From Prorocentrum cordatum (Eukaryota; Sar; Dinophyceae; Prorocentrales; Prorocentraceae), in contig CAUYUJ010001447.1 in the NCBI GenBank assembly GCA_963575745.1, forward strand, positions 818,680 through 882,679: a stretch of DNA of 64,000 nt, given 5' to 3'. The first letter of the stretch is position 1; each line of letters opens with the position of its first letter. This document shows positions 41,651-52,231 of this stretch, piece by piece. Below the pieces are notes generated by a model, which saw nothing but the letters and a program-made list of their open reading frames with translations, was not told where the DNA came from and searched no databases. The position numbers and the translations under genes were made by a program.

Positions 41651-43115
41651 TCACCCGAGAGCTTGCAATGATGTGCGCAACTTGCTGAGCAACGACGAGC
41701 CCAACTGCCAGTGTCTTCCTTGTTCGCACATGTTAACAATGTCCTCGTAGATGCTAGGGTCGGGCTCTTCTTCCAGTTCCCGTAATGTCTGGAAGAGAAG
41801 CAGCGCATGCTGCCACTTGCCGCCCCTCTGGCATGCGCTCACAGCCGCACTGTAGCAAATGACGCTCGGCTGCAATGACACTTCATCGAGGTCGGATAGC
41901 AACGACAAAGCATACTGCCACTGCCCGCTTTTCCCGCATACGCTGATGCCAGCACTATAACCAATGATGTTGGATTCGATCAGAGCTTCACGCAGCTCGT
42001 ACAACAAAAACAAAGCTTGCTGCCACCGTCCACTTTTTTCGCTCGCGCTGATTGCAGCATTATAGCTGACGACGTCCGGCTCAACTACTAATTCCACCAA
42101 CTCTTTCAGGAGCATGGCAGCCTCCTGCCACCGCCCGCATTTCTCGGAAGAGCTAATCAATGCATTGTAGCAAACGACATTCAGCTCCACTGCATGGTCC
42201 ACCATCTCGGAAAGCACAGATAAAGCTGCCTGCCATTGCCTGCCTTTCTCGCAGGCGCTGACCATAGAACTGCAGGTGAAGACATCTGGATCGAGTTTCG
42301 CGCAGAACATCTCTCTCAGCAAGCACAAGGCTCCCTCCCAATGACCACACTTCTCGCACGAGCTTATTCCAGCGTTGTAGCTGATGAGGTTCGGGACGAG
42401 CGCTGCTTCCCGCAAAGCAGTGAGCAAAGACACTGCTCGCTGCCACTGCCCCGCTTTCTCGCACGTGCTGATCGCAGCATTGAAACTGATCACTTCTGGG
42501 ACCAACTGCGCATGCCTCAATTCACTCATCAATGACAATGCGTGACGCCATTGTCCGCCTTTTTCGCATGCGCTGAGGGCAACGTTATAATTTATAACAC
42601 ATGGCTGCAACTTCGCTGCTCGACATACTCCCAACAAGTGCAAAGCATACTCCCACCGATCACCTGTCCCGCACGCGTTCGATGTCATGCTGTAGCTGAA
42701 AACATCTGGCGTTATCTTGACGTGCCGCGCCTTAACCAATAATGCCAAAGCGTGTTGCCACTGGCCACTTTCCCCGAACGCCTTGATTACACCATTGTAG
42801 CTGATGATGTTCGGCTCAAGCACCGCCTCCCGTAAATTGCTCAACAACGATAACGCCAACTGCCACTGTTCACCTTTGCTGCACGACCTGATGACAACAT
42901 TGTACGTCATATCGTCTGGGTCAAGCCTCCTCAGTCGGAGCACTTTTAGCAGAGACAAAGACTGCTGCCACTTCGATCCTTCATCGCAAGTCCGAAGTAA
43001 GGCGTTGTAGCTGAACATGTCCATCTCCAAAGTCGCCTTTCGCGAGCGTCTAAACAGCGAGAAAGCCTGCTGCCACTGCCCTTGCTTCTCACATGCGCTG
43101 ATTCCGGTAGTGGAG
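41651..43115 (-). CDS. Pentatricopeptide-repeat protein, 13 full 35-residue repeats (5' incomplete)
   Basis: Helical-repeat RNA-binding protein of the P-type PPR class; such proteins usually act on organelle transcripts. From the in-frame Met near 43,020 region onward the frame divides without gaps into 13 repeats of exactly 35 residues (first MFSYNALLRTC, last YEDIVNMCEQG), plus four residues QALG and a TGA. Typical units read V(I/V)SYNAAISACEKxGQWQ.AL.LL. Upstream of the first unit the frame is open and still PPR-like (TTGISACEKQGQWQQAFSLF), so the gene starts further 5'. Homology stops at about 43,115, where GTCAG resembles a splice acceptor; beyond lies (TA)n DNA and an in-frame stop with no ATG. 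No Smr, DYW or RT domain. No stop or frameshift in about 1.46 kb, so it looks functional. Confidence 0.85.
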
Positions 43116-43139
43116 CTGACTAGCCTGAGGTTTCGTCTA

Positions 43140-43449
43140 TTTATATATATATATATATGAAATCTATGTATTCGTATACGTGTATATATGTATGAGTCTA
43201 TATAGTGTGTAGATGTCTATATCTTTCTCTTTTCTAATCGAGTGTAACATAGTGTGGCATATTATGAGTGGCCTTCCGTGCAAACCATCGTTCTCCAGGG
43301 CCCGCCATGTTTGGGCTCCGCTAGGGTGGGACCTACAGTGGTTTCTAGTTTTCTACGTGGTGAAATTTACATGGTGCGAACTTTTTGTGGTGCGAGGGGC
43401 GTGATATACGTAGTGCAATCGATGTGGCGAAATCCACGCGGTGTTATAA

Positions 43450-43482
<33 letters not shown>

Positions 43483-43490
43483 CATATGGT
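43140..43490. repeat. TA-rich stretch upstream of the PPR exon
   Basis: (TA)n at 43,141-43,158 and 43,447-43,483, TATATG-rich between, the lowest GC near the gene. Probably intron or 5' flank of the PPR gene. Confidence 0.7.
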
Positions 43491-43559
43491 GCAATTGCAA
43501 TGCAATGCGCTGCAATGCAATGCGATTGCTGTGCGCTGCAATGAGATCGCAATGCAATG

Positions 43560-43750
43560 GGCCGGCGAAGCGACGGCGACGGGCGGCGACGAGGCGTCGC
43601 CAGGTGGCGACAAGCAGCGACCACAAGCCATCTGGGGCGGCACACAAGCCCGCGACGAGGCGACGAAGCGGCGACGGGCGTCGAGAAACGGCAACGGGGC
43701 GACCGCAAGTCGGCCAGGGCGACACACGAACCCAGATCCCCAAAAAGATT
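43560..43750. repeat. GGCGAC-rich degenerate repeat
   Basis: Words of GGCGACGGGCGGCGACGAG type, with preceding GCAATGCAATGCG repeats at 43,490-43,560. Confidence 0.7.
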
Positions 43751-43857
43751 CACGAACCACTAAGTGCAAGCAATGATGAGGAATCGGTTTAGGGTTCAGG
43801 GTGTAGTTAGGGCCCACTAGCTCAACCCGAAGCCTTCTGGATGTATCCCACCCACCC

Positions 43858-44061
43858 ATGACCCTAGACATACCGGACTCAATTCATCGAGGGATCGATG
43901 CTCGAGCATACGACGAGGGTGACGGCGACGCGCGCCAGCCCGCGCGACGGCGCGCGCGCGCCAACGCGGGCGGACTGGATCCGAACGGGAGACACGCGCG
44001 CGAAACTTTTATGAATCTTCTGAGTCTCATGAATCCTCCGAGTCGCGCGCGCAGGAATTAG
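43858..44061 (+). other. Satellite header ORF, copy 1 (67 codons)
   Basis: ATG ACC CTA GAC start; translation begins MTLDIPDSIHRGID and includes RRRARANAGGLDPN and MNLL. The same ATG and frame recur at 45,740 and 46,870. Unknown product; whether it is made is unknown. Confidence 0.35.
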
Positions 44062-44269
44062 CCGCCATGCGGGAGAGGCGCGATCCGAGCGCGGGCGCGC
44101 ATGAAGGGGGGGGGGGGTAGGAATGAGCCGCCATGCGCGAGGAGACACGATCCGTGCGCGGGCACGCATGGAATGAGGGTTTAGGAAGCAGCCGCCACGC
44201 GGGAAGAGCACGAGCCGTCTGCGGGCACGCATGGAACGAGGGTTTAGGAATTACCGCTTCGCGGGAAGC

Positions 44270-44690
44270 ACGCCCCGCCCTCGGCGTCGCTGGCGCGTGG
44301 CCGAAGTTCGCCCGTCGACGCCCTCCGCGTGCTGGCGGCCACGCGCCGGGCGAATGTCACTCCCCGCGGTCGCATCGCTACCGCTTCGCGGGAGCGCGCC
44401 CCGACTGCCACGCGTGACCTTTGGGGCATCTTTGCGGGGCTCACGGGCGCCTGGGCGCCTGGGGCCGTCTGGGAGCGCATAGGACCGACGTTGGCCGTCT
44501 AGGGGCAGTCTTGGAGGCGTCGCGGCCTTCTGGGGCAGTCTTGGAGGGTTCTCGCGGGCGCCCTGCGCCGTCGTGGAGCGCGTGGAGGAGCGACTTGGGC
44601 TGTCTAGGGGCAGTCTTGGGCGAGCCTCGCGAGCGCCAGGGGGCGTCTTGGAACGCATTGGGAGGGGCCTGCGCCGTTCAAGGATCGCTT
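44270..44690. other. Non-satellite insert in unit 1
   Basis: GC-rich stretch with repeated TCTAGGGGCAGTCTTGGAG words (about 44,500, 44,540, 44,605) between two stretches of 63-bp monomers. Possibly an older insertion. Confidence 0.45.
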
Positions 44691-45739
44691 GGATTGTTGG
44701 GCGCGGGGTTTAGAAATTAACCGTCATGCGAGACGGGCAGACTCCGGGCGCCTGCGCGCATGGGAGAAGGGTTTAAGAATTAGCCGCCATGCGGGAGGCG
44801 CAGATTCCGCGTGCCTGCACGCATGCGATGGGGGTATAAGAGTTTGCCGCCATGCGGGAAAGGGGCAGAATCCGCGTGCATCCACGCATGGGATGGGGGT
44901 TAGGAATTGGCCGCCATGCGGGACGGGCAGAATCCGAGTGCCTGCACGCATGCGATGGGGGGTATAAGAATTAGCCGCCATGCGGGAGAGGGGCAGAATC
45001 CGCGTGCCTGCAAGCTTGGGGTCGGTGTCTAAGAATTAACTGCCAAGCGGGAGGGGCATAATCAACGTGCCTGCACGCGTGCGGAGGTTTTAGAATTAGC
45101 CGCCATGCGGGGAGGGCGGAATCCGCGTGCCTGCACGCATGCGAGGGAAGTTTGGAAATTGGCCGACATGCGGGAGGGGCACGATCCGTGCGCGGGGGGG
45201 GGGTAGTAGCCGCCATGCGGGAGGGGGCGCGATCTGCGTGCGGGCACGCATGGAATGAAGGTTTAGGAATTCGCCGCGGGAAAGGCAGGATCCGCGTGCG
45301 GGCACGCATGGAATGAAAGTGTCGGAATTAGCCGCCACGCGGGCGGGGCACCATCCGTGCGCGGGCACGCATGGAATGAAGGTTTAGGAATTAGCCGCCG
45401 CCATGCGGGATCCGTGTGCGGGCACGCATGCAACGAAGGTTTTGGACTTAGCCGCCATGCGAAATCGCCGCCACGCGGGAGGGGCAAGATCCACGTGAGG
45501 GCACGCATGGCATGAAAGTTTAGGAATTAGCCGCCATACGGGAAGGGCACGATCCGTTTGTGGGCACGCAGGGGATGAGGGTTTAGGAACTAGCCACGCG
45601 TAAGGGGCGCTCCAAGGGGCGGCGCAAGGACTTTTGGGATTCAAAATATGTTTAGGCGCTTAGTTCTTAGGGTTTAAGGCTTAGGGTTTTAAGGTCTACG
45701 AGCTCAACGCAAAGCCTTCTGGATGTTTTTCACATACCC

Positions 45740-46006
45740 ATGACCCTAGACATGCCGAGCTCAAGAGATCGAAGGGTCGATGCTCAATCATGCGACGAGG
45801 ATGACGGCGGCGCGCGCCAGCCGGCGCCACGGCGCGCACGCGCCAACGCGGGCGGACTGCATCCGAACGGGAAACACGCGCGCGAAGTTTTTATGAATCT
45901 TCTGAATCGCATGAGTCCTCTGTGCCCCGCGTGCGATGGGAGTTTAGGAAGGAACCACCACGCGGGAAGGCCAGGATCCGCGCGCGGACCCACATGGAGG
46001 TTTTAG
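45740..46006 (+). other. Satellite header ORF, copy 2 (88 codons)
   Basis: Begins MTLDMPSSRDRRVDAQ and keeps DARARANAGG-type and FMNLLNRMSPLCPACDG stretches seen in copy 3. Extended relative to copy 1. Confidence 0.35.
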
Positions 46007-46869
46007 GGTTTAGCCGCCATGCGGGAGGGGGCATGATCCGCGTGCGGGCACGCCTGGAATAATGGTTCCGGAAGTCGCCGCCACGCGGGAGGGGCAAGAT
46101 CCGCGTGCGGGCACGCATGGAATGAGGGTTTAGGAATTAGCCGCCATACGGGAAGGGCACCATCCATGTGCGGGCACCCATGGAATGAAAATTTAGGATT
46201 TAGCCGCCATGCGGGACCCGTGTGCGGGCATGCATGGAACGAAACTTTCGGAAGTAGCCGCCGTGCGGGAGGAGACACGATCCGTGTGCGGGCACGCATG
46301 GAATGAAGGTTCCGGAATTGGCCGCCACGCGGGAGGGGCGCGACCCGTGCGCGGGCACGCATGGAATGAGGGTTTAGGAATTAGCCGCCGTGCGGGGGGG
46401 GTGACATCCGTGCGCGGGCACGCATGGAACGTGGGAAGTGCACGACCCGCGTGCGGGCACGCATGGGATGCGGGTTTAGGAATGAGCCGCGCGTGATGGG
46501 TCGCTTCAAGGGCGGCGCAAGTGCTTTTAGAATTTTCAATCCTCATAAGCTCTGAACTCTTAGGGCTTCGGGTCCACAAGGGCGCGAACATGTCAACGTA
46601 CTGGGCGTGTCAGACACTGGCGCGGTGCTCGCATCCCACTCGCCCTAGAAACCCATAGCATAGCAAGACGCGCACTCTGGCGCATGGAGGTTTTGAAATT
46701 AGCCGCCATGCGGGAGGGGCAGAATCCGCGCGCGGGCACGCGTGGAATGGGGATTTAGGAATTAACCCCCCAGGGCGGCCAGGAAGGGCCATGATTTGTG
46801 GATCATTTAAGATAATATGTGATACTGGTCGTTTAGGGTTTAGGGCTTAGGGTCCACTAGCTCAACTCG

Positions 46870-47148
46870 ATGACCCTAGACATACCGAGCTCAATTCATC
46901 GAGGGGCCGATGCTCAATCATGTGACGAGGATGACGGCGACGCGCGCCAGCCGGCGCCACGGTGCGCACGAGCCAACGCGGGCGGAATGGACCCGAAGGG
47001 GAAACACGTGCGCGAAGCTTTGATGAATCTTCTGAATCGCATGAGTCCTCTGTGTCCCGCGTGCGATGGGAGTTTCGGAATTTGCCACCACGCGGGAGGG
47101 CCACGATCCTCGCGCGGGCGCGCATGGAAAGGGGGGGGTATGAATTAG
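46870..47148 (+). other. Satellite header ORF, copy 3 (92 codons)
   Basis: Begins MTLDIPSSIHRGADAQ; shares LMNLLNRMSPLCPACDG with copy 2. No frameshift among the three copies across about 60 codons despite many substitutions. Confidence 0.35.
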
Positions 47149-47879
47149 CCGCCATGCGGGAGGAGACACGATCCGAGTGCTGCCACGTATAGAATGGAAG
47201 TTCAGGAATTAGCCGCCATGCGGAAGGGGCACGGTCCGTGTGCGTGCACGCATGTCATGAAGGTTTAAGAATTAGCGGGCACGCGGGCACGCATGGAACG
47301 AAACTTGTGAAAAGGGGCACGGTCCGTGTGTGGGCACGCATGGAATGAAGGTTTAAGAATTAGCCGCCATGTGGGATCCGTGGGCGGGCACGCATGCAAC
47401 GAAACTTATGGAATTAGCCCGCATGCGGTAGGAGTCGCGATCCGTGTGCGGGCACGCATGCACTGATGGTTTAGAAAATTAGCCACAATGCGGGAGGGGC
47501 ACGATCCGTGTGCGGGCACGCATGGAATGAGGGTTTAAGAATTAGCCGCCATGCGGGAAGGGCACAATTCGTGCGCGGGCACGCATGGAATGAAAGTTTA
47601 GGAATCAGCCGCCATGCGGGAAGGGCACGATCCTTGTGCGGGCACGCACGGAATCAGGTTTAGAAATGAGCCGCGCATAGGGGCGTTCCAAGGGCGGCGC
47701 AAGGGCATTTAGGATGTCAACAGTTATAAGCTTTTAGCTCTTGGGGCTTAGAGTTCAAATTCGATTCCTTGCTCCCGTCAGTCAATGTTGCGCGTCCGTC
47801 CCAGCTTGTGCCACATCCTGGGTCCGATTCTGTCCACGTCGTTGCCGTTCTCGGCTCCATTTCCCTCATCCGCCTTCCC

Positions 47880-48057
47880 CTGGCCCGCCAGCTCCTCTTA
47901 CTCCTCTTGCTCAAGCCAGTGCCCCTCCTCCTTCCTCATCATCATGTTATTCCTTTTGTTCGGCGCCCTGAGCATGTGCAAACTTCTCGTTCTCCTCGTC
48001 CTCCTCGTCCTCGTCCTCCTCGTCGTTCTTCTCCTCCTCCATTCCTCTTCCTTATGC
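47880..48057. repeat. CTC-rich tract before module 4
   Basis: Imperfect CTC/CGTCCTC run directly upstream of the 83-bp module. Confidence 0.85.
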
Positions 48058-48880
48058 AGAACCTGTCGCACCCCGAAGCCAGTGTTTAGTGCGGGCCGGG
48101 CGTTTCGCCTGAGACCTCCTCACCACTCATGACTCTGAATATCAAAAGTGGCAACCGCTTCGCAGATGGAGGGCGGGTCGTTTTGTCGTTTTCAACATGT
48201 GGCTCTCGCCTTAGCGCGTCGCGCATTCGTTGTAACCAGTTACAAGAGTTTCACGGAATGTGTGGCTCTCGCCTCAGCGCGGCGCACATTCGCCGAACAA
48301 TTGCAACAGCTTCACGGATTGAGGGCGGGTCGTTTTCAACATGTGGCTCTCGCCTTAGCGCGGCGTCCATTCGTTTTAACAAGTTAACAAAGTTTCACTG
48401 GTTGAGGGCGGGTGGTTTTCAACATGTGGCTCTCGCCTTAGGGCGGCGCACGCTCGCCTTGAACATTCGCAACAGTTTCACGGATTGAGGGCGGCTCCTT
48501 TTCAAAATGTGGTTCTCGCCTTAGCGCTGCGCACATGCGTTGGAAACACTTACAGGAGATTTCCGGATTCCCATCATCAAAGTGCCCGAAACGCTTTCTT
48601 GAAGGATTCAGGGCTATGCGGCTGCAGCAGTTATGTTGCTTCGCTGTATTGAAGGTTCTGGAGGTGTTTTACTTTTAAAAAAGCAGCATGCAGGTTAACC
48701 CGTGGCGTTGGAATCACGAGAACAATGTTTCGGCATGTTTCCAGGTTTTCAAACGATTGTTTTCCAAAGAGGCAGTTCTCCCAATGGAAATCAACCGTTG
48801 CATGGGGCCTATGAAGAGGGAGCTTGGAGGAAGGGATTATCCCAACATGGCTGATGAAACTTGGGTGTACACTGGTCCTC
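48058..48880 (+). repeat. 83-bp composite module, copy 4
   Basis: Head TCGCACCCCGAAGCCAG, GCGGGCCGGGCGTTTCGCCT; tandem units with TGGCTCTCGCC at 48,200, 48,263 (shortened), 48,344, 48,427 and 48,510; tail with AACCCGTGGCGTTGGAATCA and GGGGCCTATGAAGAGGGAGC. Most diverged tail of the four copies. Confidence 0.85.
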
Positions 48881-48953
48881 CTCCTCCTCCTGCTCCTGCT
48901 GCTGCTGCTCCTCCTCCTCCTCCTCCTCCTCCTCCTCCTCCTCCTCCTCTTCG
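48880..48953. repeat. (CTC)n after module 4
   Basis: Begins at the same module point (ACTGGTCCTCCTCC) as in copies 1 and 2. Confidence 0.95.
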
Positions 48954-48959
48954 TCTGAT

Positions 48960-49190
48960 GTACAAGCCCCCCCATTCATGATTGCACCCCGCACAAAGGG
49001 TTACTTTTTTGGGGCCAAGGTCATGTATAAAATCAGGTGGTGAGAAACGAAGTCAGCGCAATGGGAAGGAATGGGTGGGACGGGTCGGATGCCAGATCTG
49101 GCATGAGCGCACCTAGCTTGCCCGCAGCCCACCCTTCCCGTGTCCTCATCCGCCCATCCTCGACGCTTGTCCCCCCTTCTCCTCCCCACT
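48960..49190. other. No gene supported
   Basis: Short stretch between two CTC tracts, possibly intron of the PPR gene on the minus strand. Confidence 0.35.
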
Positions 49191-49829
49191 TCTCCTCCTC
49201 CTCCTCCTCCTCCTCCTCCTCCTCCTCCTCCTCCTCCTCCTCCTCCTCCTCAGAGCGTTAGGGAAACTGACAACATCATGCTCTGCCTTGCTCTCCCACG
49301 ACGCACTTAACAAGGACACCGCGCGCTGCCAGTGACCGATGCCCTCGGCAACGACAGCCCTGCCGCACGCGTTCACCGCGGCGCTGCAGCTGAATGCGTC
49401 TGGCTCCAGGCCCGCTGCCCGCAGCTCGGTCAGCAGACGCAGCGACTGCTCCCAGCGCCCGTCCTCTATGCACGCGGTGAGCCCCGTGTTCAGGCTGACC
49501 ACAGTAGGTTCCAGCTTCGCTGCCGACATGCCCCGCAGCAGCACGAGTGCTAGCTGCCACTGCCGGCCCCTCTCGCACGCGCTGACCGCGGCGCTGTAAG
49601 AGATGGCGTTCGGCTCCAGCCTCGCGCTCTGCACGAGTCTCAGCAGCACCAGTGCGGGCTGCCACTGCCCGCCCTTGGCGCACGCGCTGATAGCGGCGTT
49701 GTAGCAGACCTGGCCTGACCCGTGGACGGACGACTGCGTGCTCATCGCCCCCGCGTGGGTGAGCAGGGCATCTGCCAGCTGCAGCCCAAGAAGGGGCAGG
49801 CCCGTGGACGCCATCCGCGCGCCAGCCAT
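49146..49829 (-). CDS. Pentatricopeptide-repeat protein, 5' part (first exon likely ends near 49,268)
   Basis: Starts at a true ATG (49,829). The N-terminus has two nearby Met residues and an Ala/Leu-rich stretch of about 30 residues (LPLLGLQLADALL) that could be an organelle-targeting region. Then PPR units: CYNAAISACAKGGQWQPALV, SYSAAVSACERGRQWQLALV, SLNTGLTACIEDGRWEQSLR, and SCSAAVNACGRAVVAEGIGH, the last with an unusual insertion of about six residues before HWQRAVSLL. The next unit breaks after AEHDVVS: the frame runs into a (GAG)n tract as polyarginine and stops at 49,146. I infer a splice donor at GTCA|GTTTCC (GT at 49,267-49,266); the polyarginine is then intron. Likely role as for the other PPR protein. 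Confidence 0.8.
   Translation of the reverse strand: MAGARMASTGLPLLGLQLADALLTHAGAMSTQSSVHGSGQVCYNAAISACAKGGQWQPALVLLRLVQSARLEPNAISYSAAVSACERGRQWQLALVLLRGMSAAKLEPTVVSLNTGLTACIEDGRWEQSLRLLTELRAAGLEPDAFSCSAAVNACGRAVVAEGIGHWQRAVSLLSASWESKAEHDVVSFPNALRRRRRRRRRRRRRRRRRRRRSGEEKGGQASRMGG
49195..49253. repeat. (CTC)n microsatellite at the PPR exon edge
   Basis: Pure CTC run starting about 15 bp after the last PPR-like codon on the minus strand; probably intronic. Confidence 0.95.
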
Positions 49830-51070
49830 TCAACCGCACACTGCGACCTTGCGCGCTGAGGCATCACAGCCAGCGCCGACGATCAAAAGATGGTCACCAG
49901 AACGCGGGCCACCGAGAACATGGGCACCTCCTCCGAGGGCACAACCAGAACGAATCCCAGTCCAGGGCGGAGGGACTGCCACGCCCAAACGCTTGCTTGG
50001 TCACAGCCCCGGCGGTCGCTCAGCACGGTCGAAGCGGAAGCCAAGCCGCAGAAGCACGACGAGCAGAACCGGGGGAGGGCCTATTGAGACAGCGGGGGCT
50101 CTCCCGCCAGGCCCCACCTGCTAGAACACTGCCTCCCGACCCCCTCCAGGACCTGGCCCGTTTTTCGAGGCGGGGTCCAGCCGCGGCGACAGAAGGCCTC
50201 GGGTGGCGGGGTCAGGCGACGTCGTATGAAACACAGCGGTGGCATGCGGTCAGGAAGCAGTGATCATCGACTCCCCCCATGAAGCATGCTTGTTTGATAG
50301 AGGCTGATGTTGCCATTTTCGCCCAAGAGCAAAGCTAGGACATCAAAACCGCCCTCCTTCACCAACGGATGGACGACCTTCTGTGGGCCATCGTGCGCCG
50401 TCCGCTTCCATGTATGAGATCTCTTGTTACCGCCACTGTAAACGAACGCTGTGGGCACTGCAATACTCAAATCCTGACGTGCGTTGGCCTGGTCAACATG
50501 TCGTCTGATCACCTCTTAGAGCTCTGGGCCCCACAAACACCATCGAGCCGTCCTGCTGGTGCCTGGAATGCACGTCTGGCGGATGTACGACCCCTGACGA
50601 CAACCCAGCGGCCTGAGCCTGTGTCAGACACCCCCCGACAGTTACGAGGCCAGGATCTATCCGTATCTGCTGCCTGGGGCACAAACGTCCTGCCCCCCCC
50701 CCGTCGGCGGTGAATCTGGCTGGATTGTCGTCCCCTGGGGCCTCAACATCTCAATATCCGCCGCCAGACGAGGGCCCCTAAGATCGATCCTCCAGGCGCT
50801 GCTTATGCATACAACGCCGCCGCAGAGACGCGACGTGGGCACCGAGCGGAGCGTCTCGGAGTCCCTCTGAGGTCCACGCGCCAAAACAGATAAGCAAGTG
50901 CTTGGAGGTCCCGTGCCCAGGAATTCCGGGCTGGCCTGGGCGATCATGGGCACTCCTGGGATCCGCCGCGTGGCAATCCACAATGCCCTCGAACTGCAAC
51001 ACCCGTGGGGGGCCCAAAAGCACCGCAGGCCAGAAGGTGATGCTGGGGGCCCGAGCTGGAGCCGCACGGA
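49830..51070. other. No gene supported
   Basis: 5' flank of the PPR gene (minus) and unknown sequence. No promoter element is recognisable; no spliced-leader motif. Run of C at 50,693-50,702. Confidence 0.4.
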
Positions 51071-51074
51071 CGGC

Positions 51075-51175
51075 ATGTTGGGCCGTCCTGGTGGACCCTT
51101 GGGGCTTGCACAAAAGGCCCACGCCATCTGAAAACCGATACTTTAACTCGTCTTGACATCCTCGGTCTTTTCTGA
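51075..51175 (+). repeat. Dispersed repeat family G, copy 1
   Basis: GGGGCTTGCACAAAAGGCCC, ACGCCATCTGAAAACC and CATCCTCGGTCTTTTCTGA recur at 52.56-52.64 and 52.88-52.95 kb. Confidence 0.7.
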
Positions 51176-51189
51176 ATAAGCGGAAGAAG

Positions 51190-51333
51190 ACGAAGAAGAA
51201 ACAACAACAACAACAACACCAACAACAACGACAACAACGACAACAACAACAAAAGCAACAGTAACAACTAAACCAACAACACCAACAACACCAACAACAG
51301 CAACACCAACAACAACAACAACAACAACAATCA
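51190..51333. repeat. (AAC)n microsatellite
   Basis: AAC triplets with ACC and AGC interruptions. A second AAC run is at 52,232-52,428. Confidence 0.95.
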
Positions 51334-51559
51334 TTTTACCCGAACGCTCAGTGTTCTCACCAGTGCCAGGGTTTTCATACGACGCCCGCCAATACCCCCA
51401 CTTTGTGGGGGGGCCGGTTCAAGCTCTACCACATTTCCAAACGACTCTTCGCCACCACCCACACCCAGCTTCCCGCCCTATGACGTTCGGACACTTCACT
51501 TCGTGGCATGCGGACGACCGTGGCTACTACACTGGCGCATGGTTTCAATGACTTCTTGT

Positions 51560-52130
51560 GGTAACATCTTGTGGAAACTAGCTTAGTATACGACGACGAC
51601 GATTTGAAGGGCCTACGGTGCGAAAAATGATTTTATGTTGCGCGGTGCTAAAATTCCTACGAAACCCAATGGTTTTTGAAGATTTCGGCGTGCGCACGGA
51701 AAGAAAAAACGAATGTGTCCCGCATGGTATTATTTGACAGGGATGATGGCCCTGGCAGGTGCGCAACCGTTGTTGGAGAAGTTCGAAGCACGTGAAGAAG
51801 TTGATCGCAAAAGCCCGTTTGACAGAAATGTTTAAAAAAGTTGGGTTTCCTGCAAATCCGCAAGAGCGCGCGGGATGAAATTGTGACACTTTTTTTTAAA
51901 AAAAAAAAACCATTGGTTTTTTGATGTTTTTATGTTGAAATCGTTACGAACACTAAGGTTTTGGAAGGATTTCGTCTTGCGCGCGCGAATGTCCACTTTA
52001 CCTTATTTTTTGCAAGGGATTCTTGAAGTTTGGTTATTTTAGAACAAGAAATTTCATTTTATAGTGTTTTTTGCAAGGGACAGCGGGGGGGAACAAAACA
52101 ACCGGATCTTGATGACATCGTATTACCTGA
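51560..52130. other. AT-rich island
   Basis: About 570 bp with far lower GC than the rest. Two diverged internal copies of a TTACGAAC/CTACGAAAC..GTTTT.GAAG.ATTTCG block about 290 bp apart, and T8A11-type runs at 51,890. No ORF of note. Could be intron, UTR or a different class of repeat. Confidence 0.5.
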
Positions 52131-52231
52131 GGCTTCCTCACGAAAATTATGAAAATGTAGCTGCGGCCTAGGCGCGGCGAGGGGGTCGCGCACCAGGGGT
52201 CCCAACAATAATTATTCTTTAGAATAAATAA

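Larger units (their letters stand above)
43788..47735. repeat. Higher-order satellite with about 63-bp monomers
   Basis: Three large units. Each starts with degenerate TTTAGGG-type repeats (43,788-43,812; 45,657-45,695; 46,830-46,852) then ACTAGCTCAAC or a variant, a header with a small conserved ORF, and an array of monomers such as GAATTAGCCGCCATGCGGGA, CACGATCCGTGTGCGGGCAC, GCATGGAATGA. Monomer spacing is mostly 63 bp (47,451, 47,514, 47,577, 47,640) with shortened ones. Units close with CCAAGGGCGGCGCAAG (about 45,612, 46,507, 47,689). Since 63 is divisible by three, both strands stay open; 'ACPHAD..PAWRLIPKPSFH' frames are satellite translation. Confidence 0.9.

Noticed and set aside
44133-46362. 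Histidine/cysteine zinc-finger-like repeat protein (ACPHAD)
   Set aside because: Translation of the 63-bp satellite; the strand opposite is also open and units vary in length.
46830-46852. True chromosome end
   Set aside because: Only three heptamers, degenerate, with different DNA on both sides. At most an interstitial telomere-type site.
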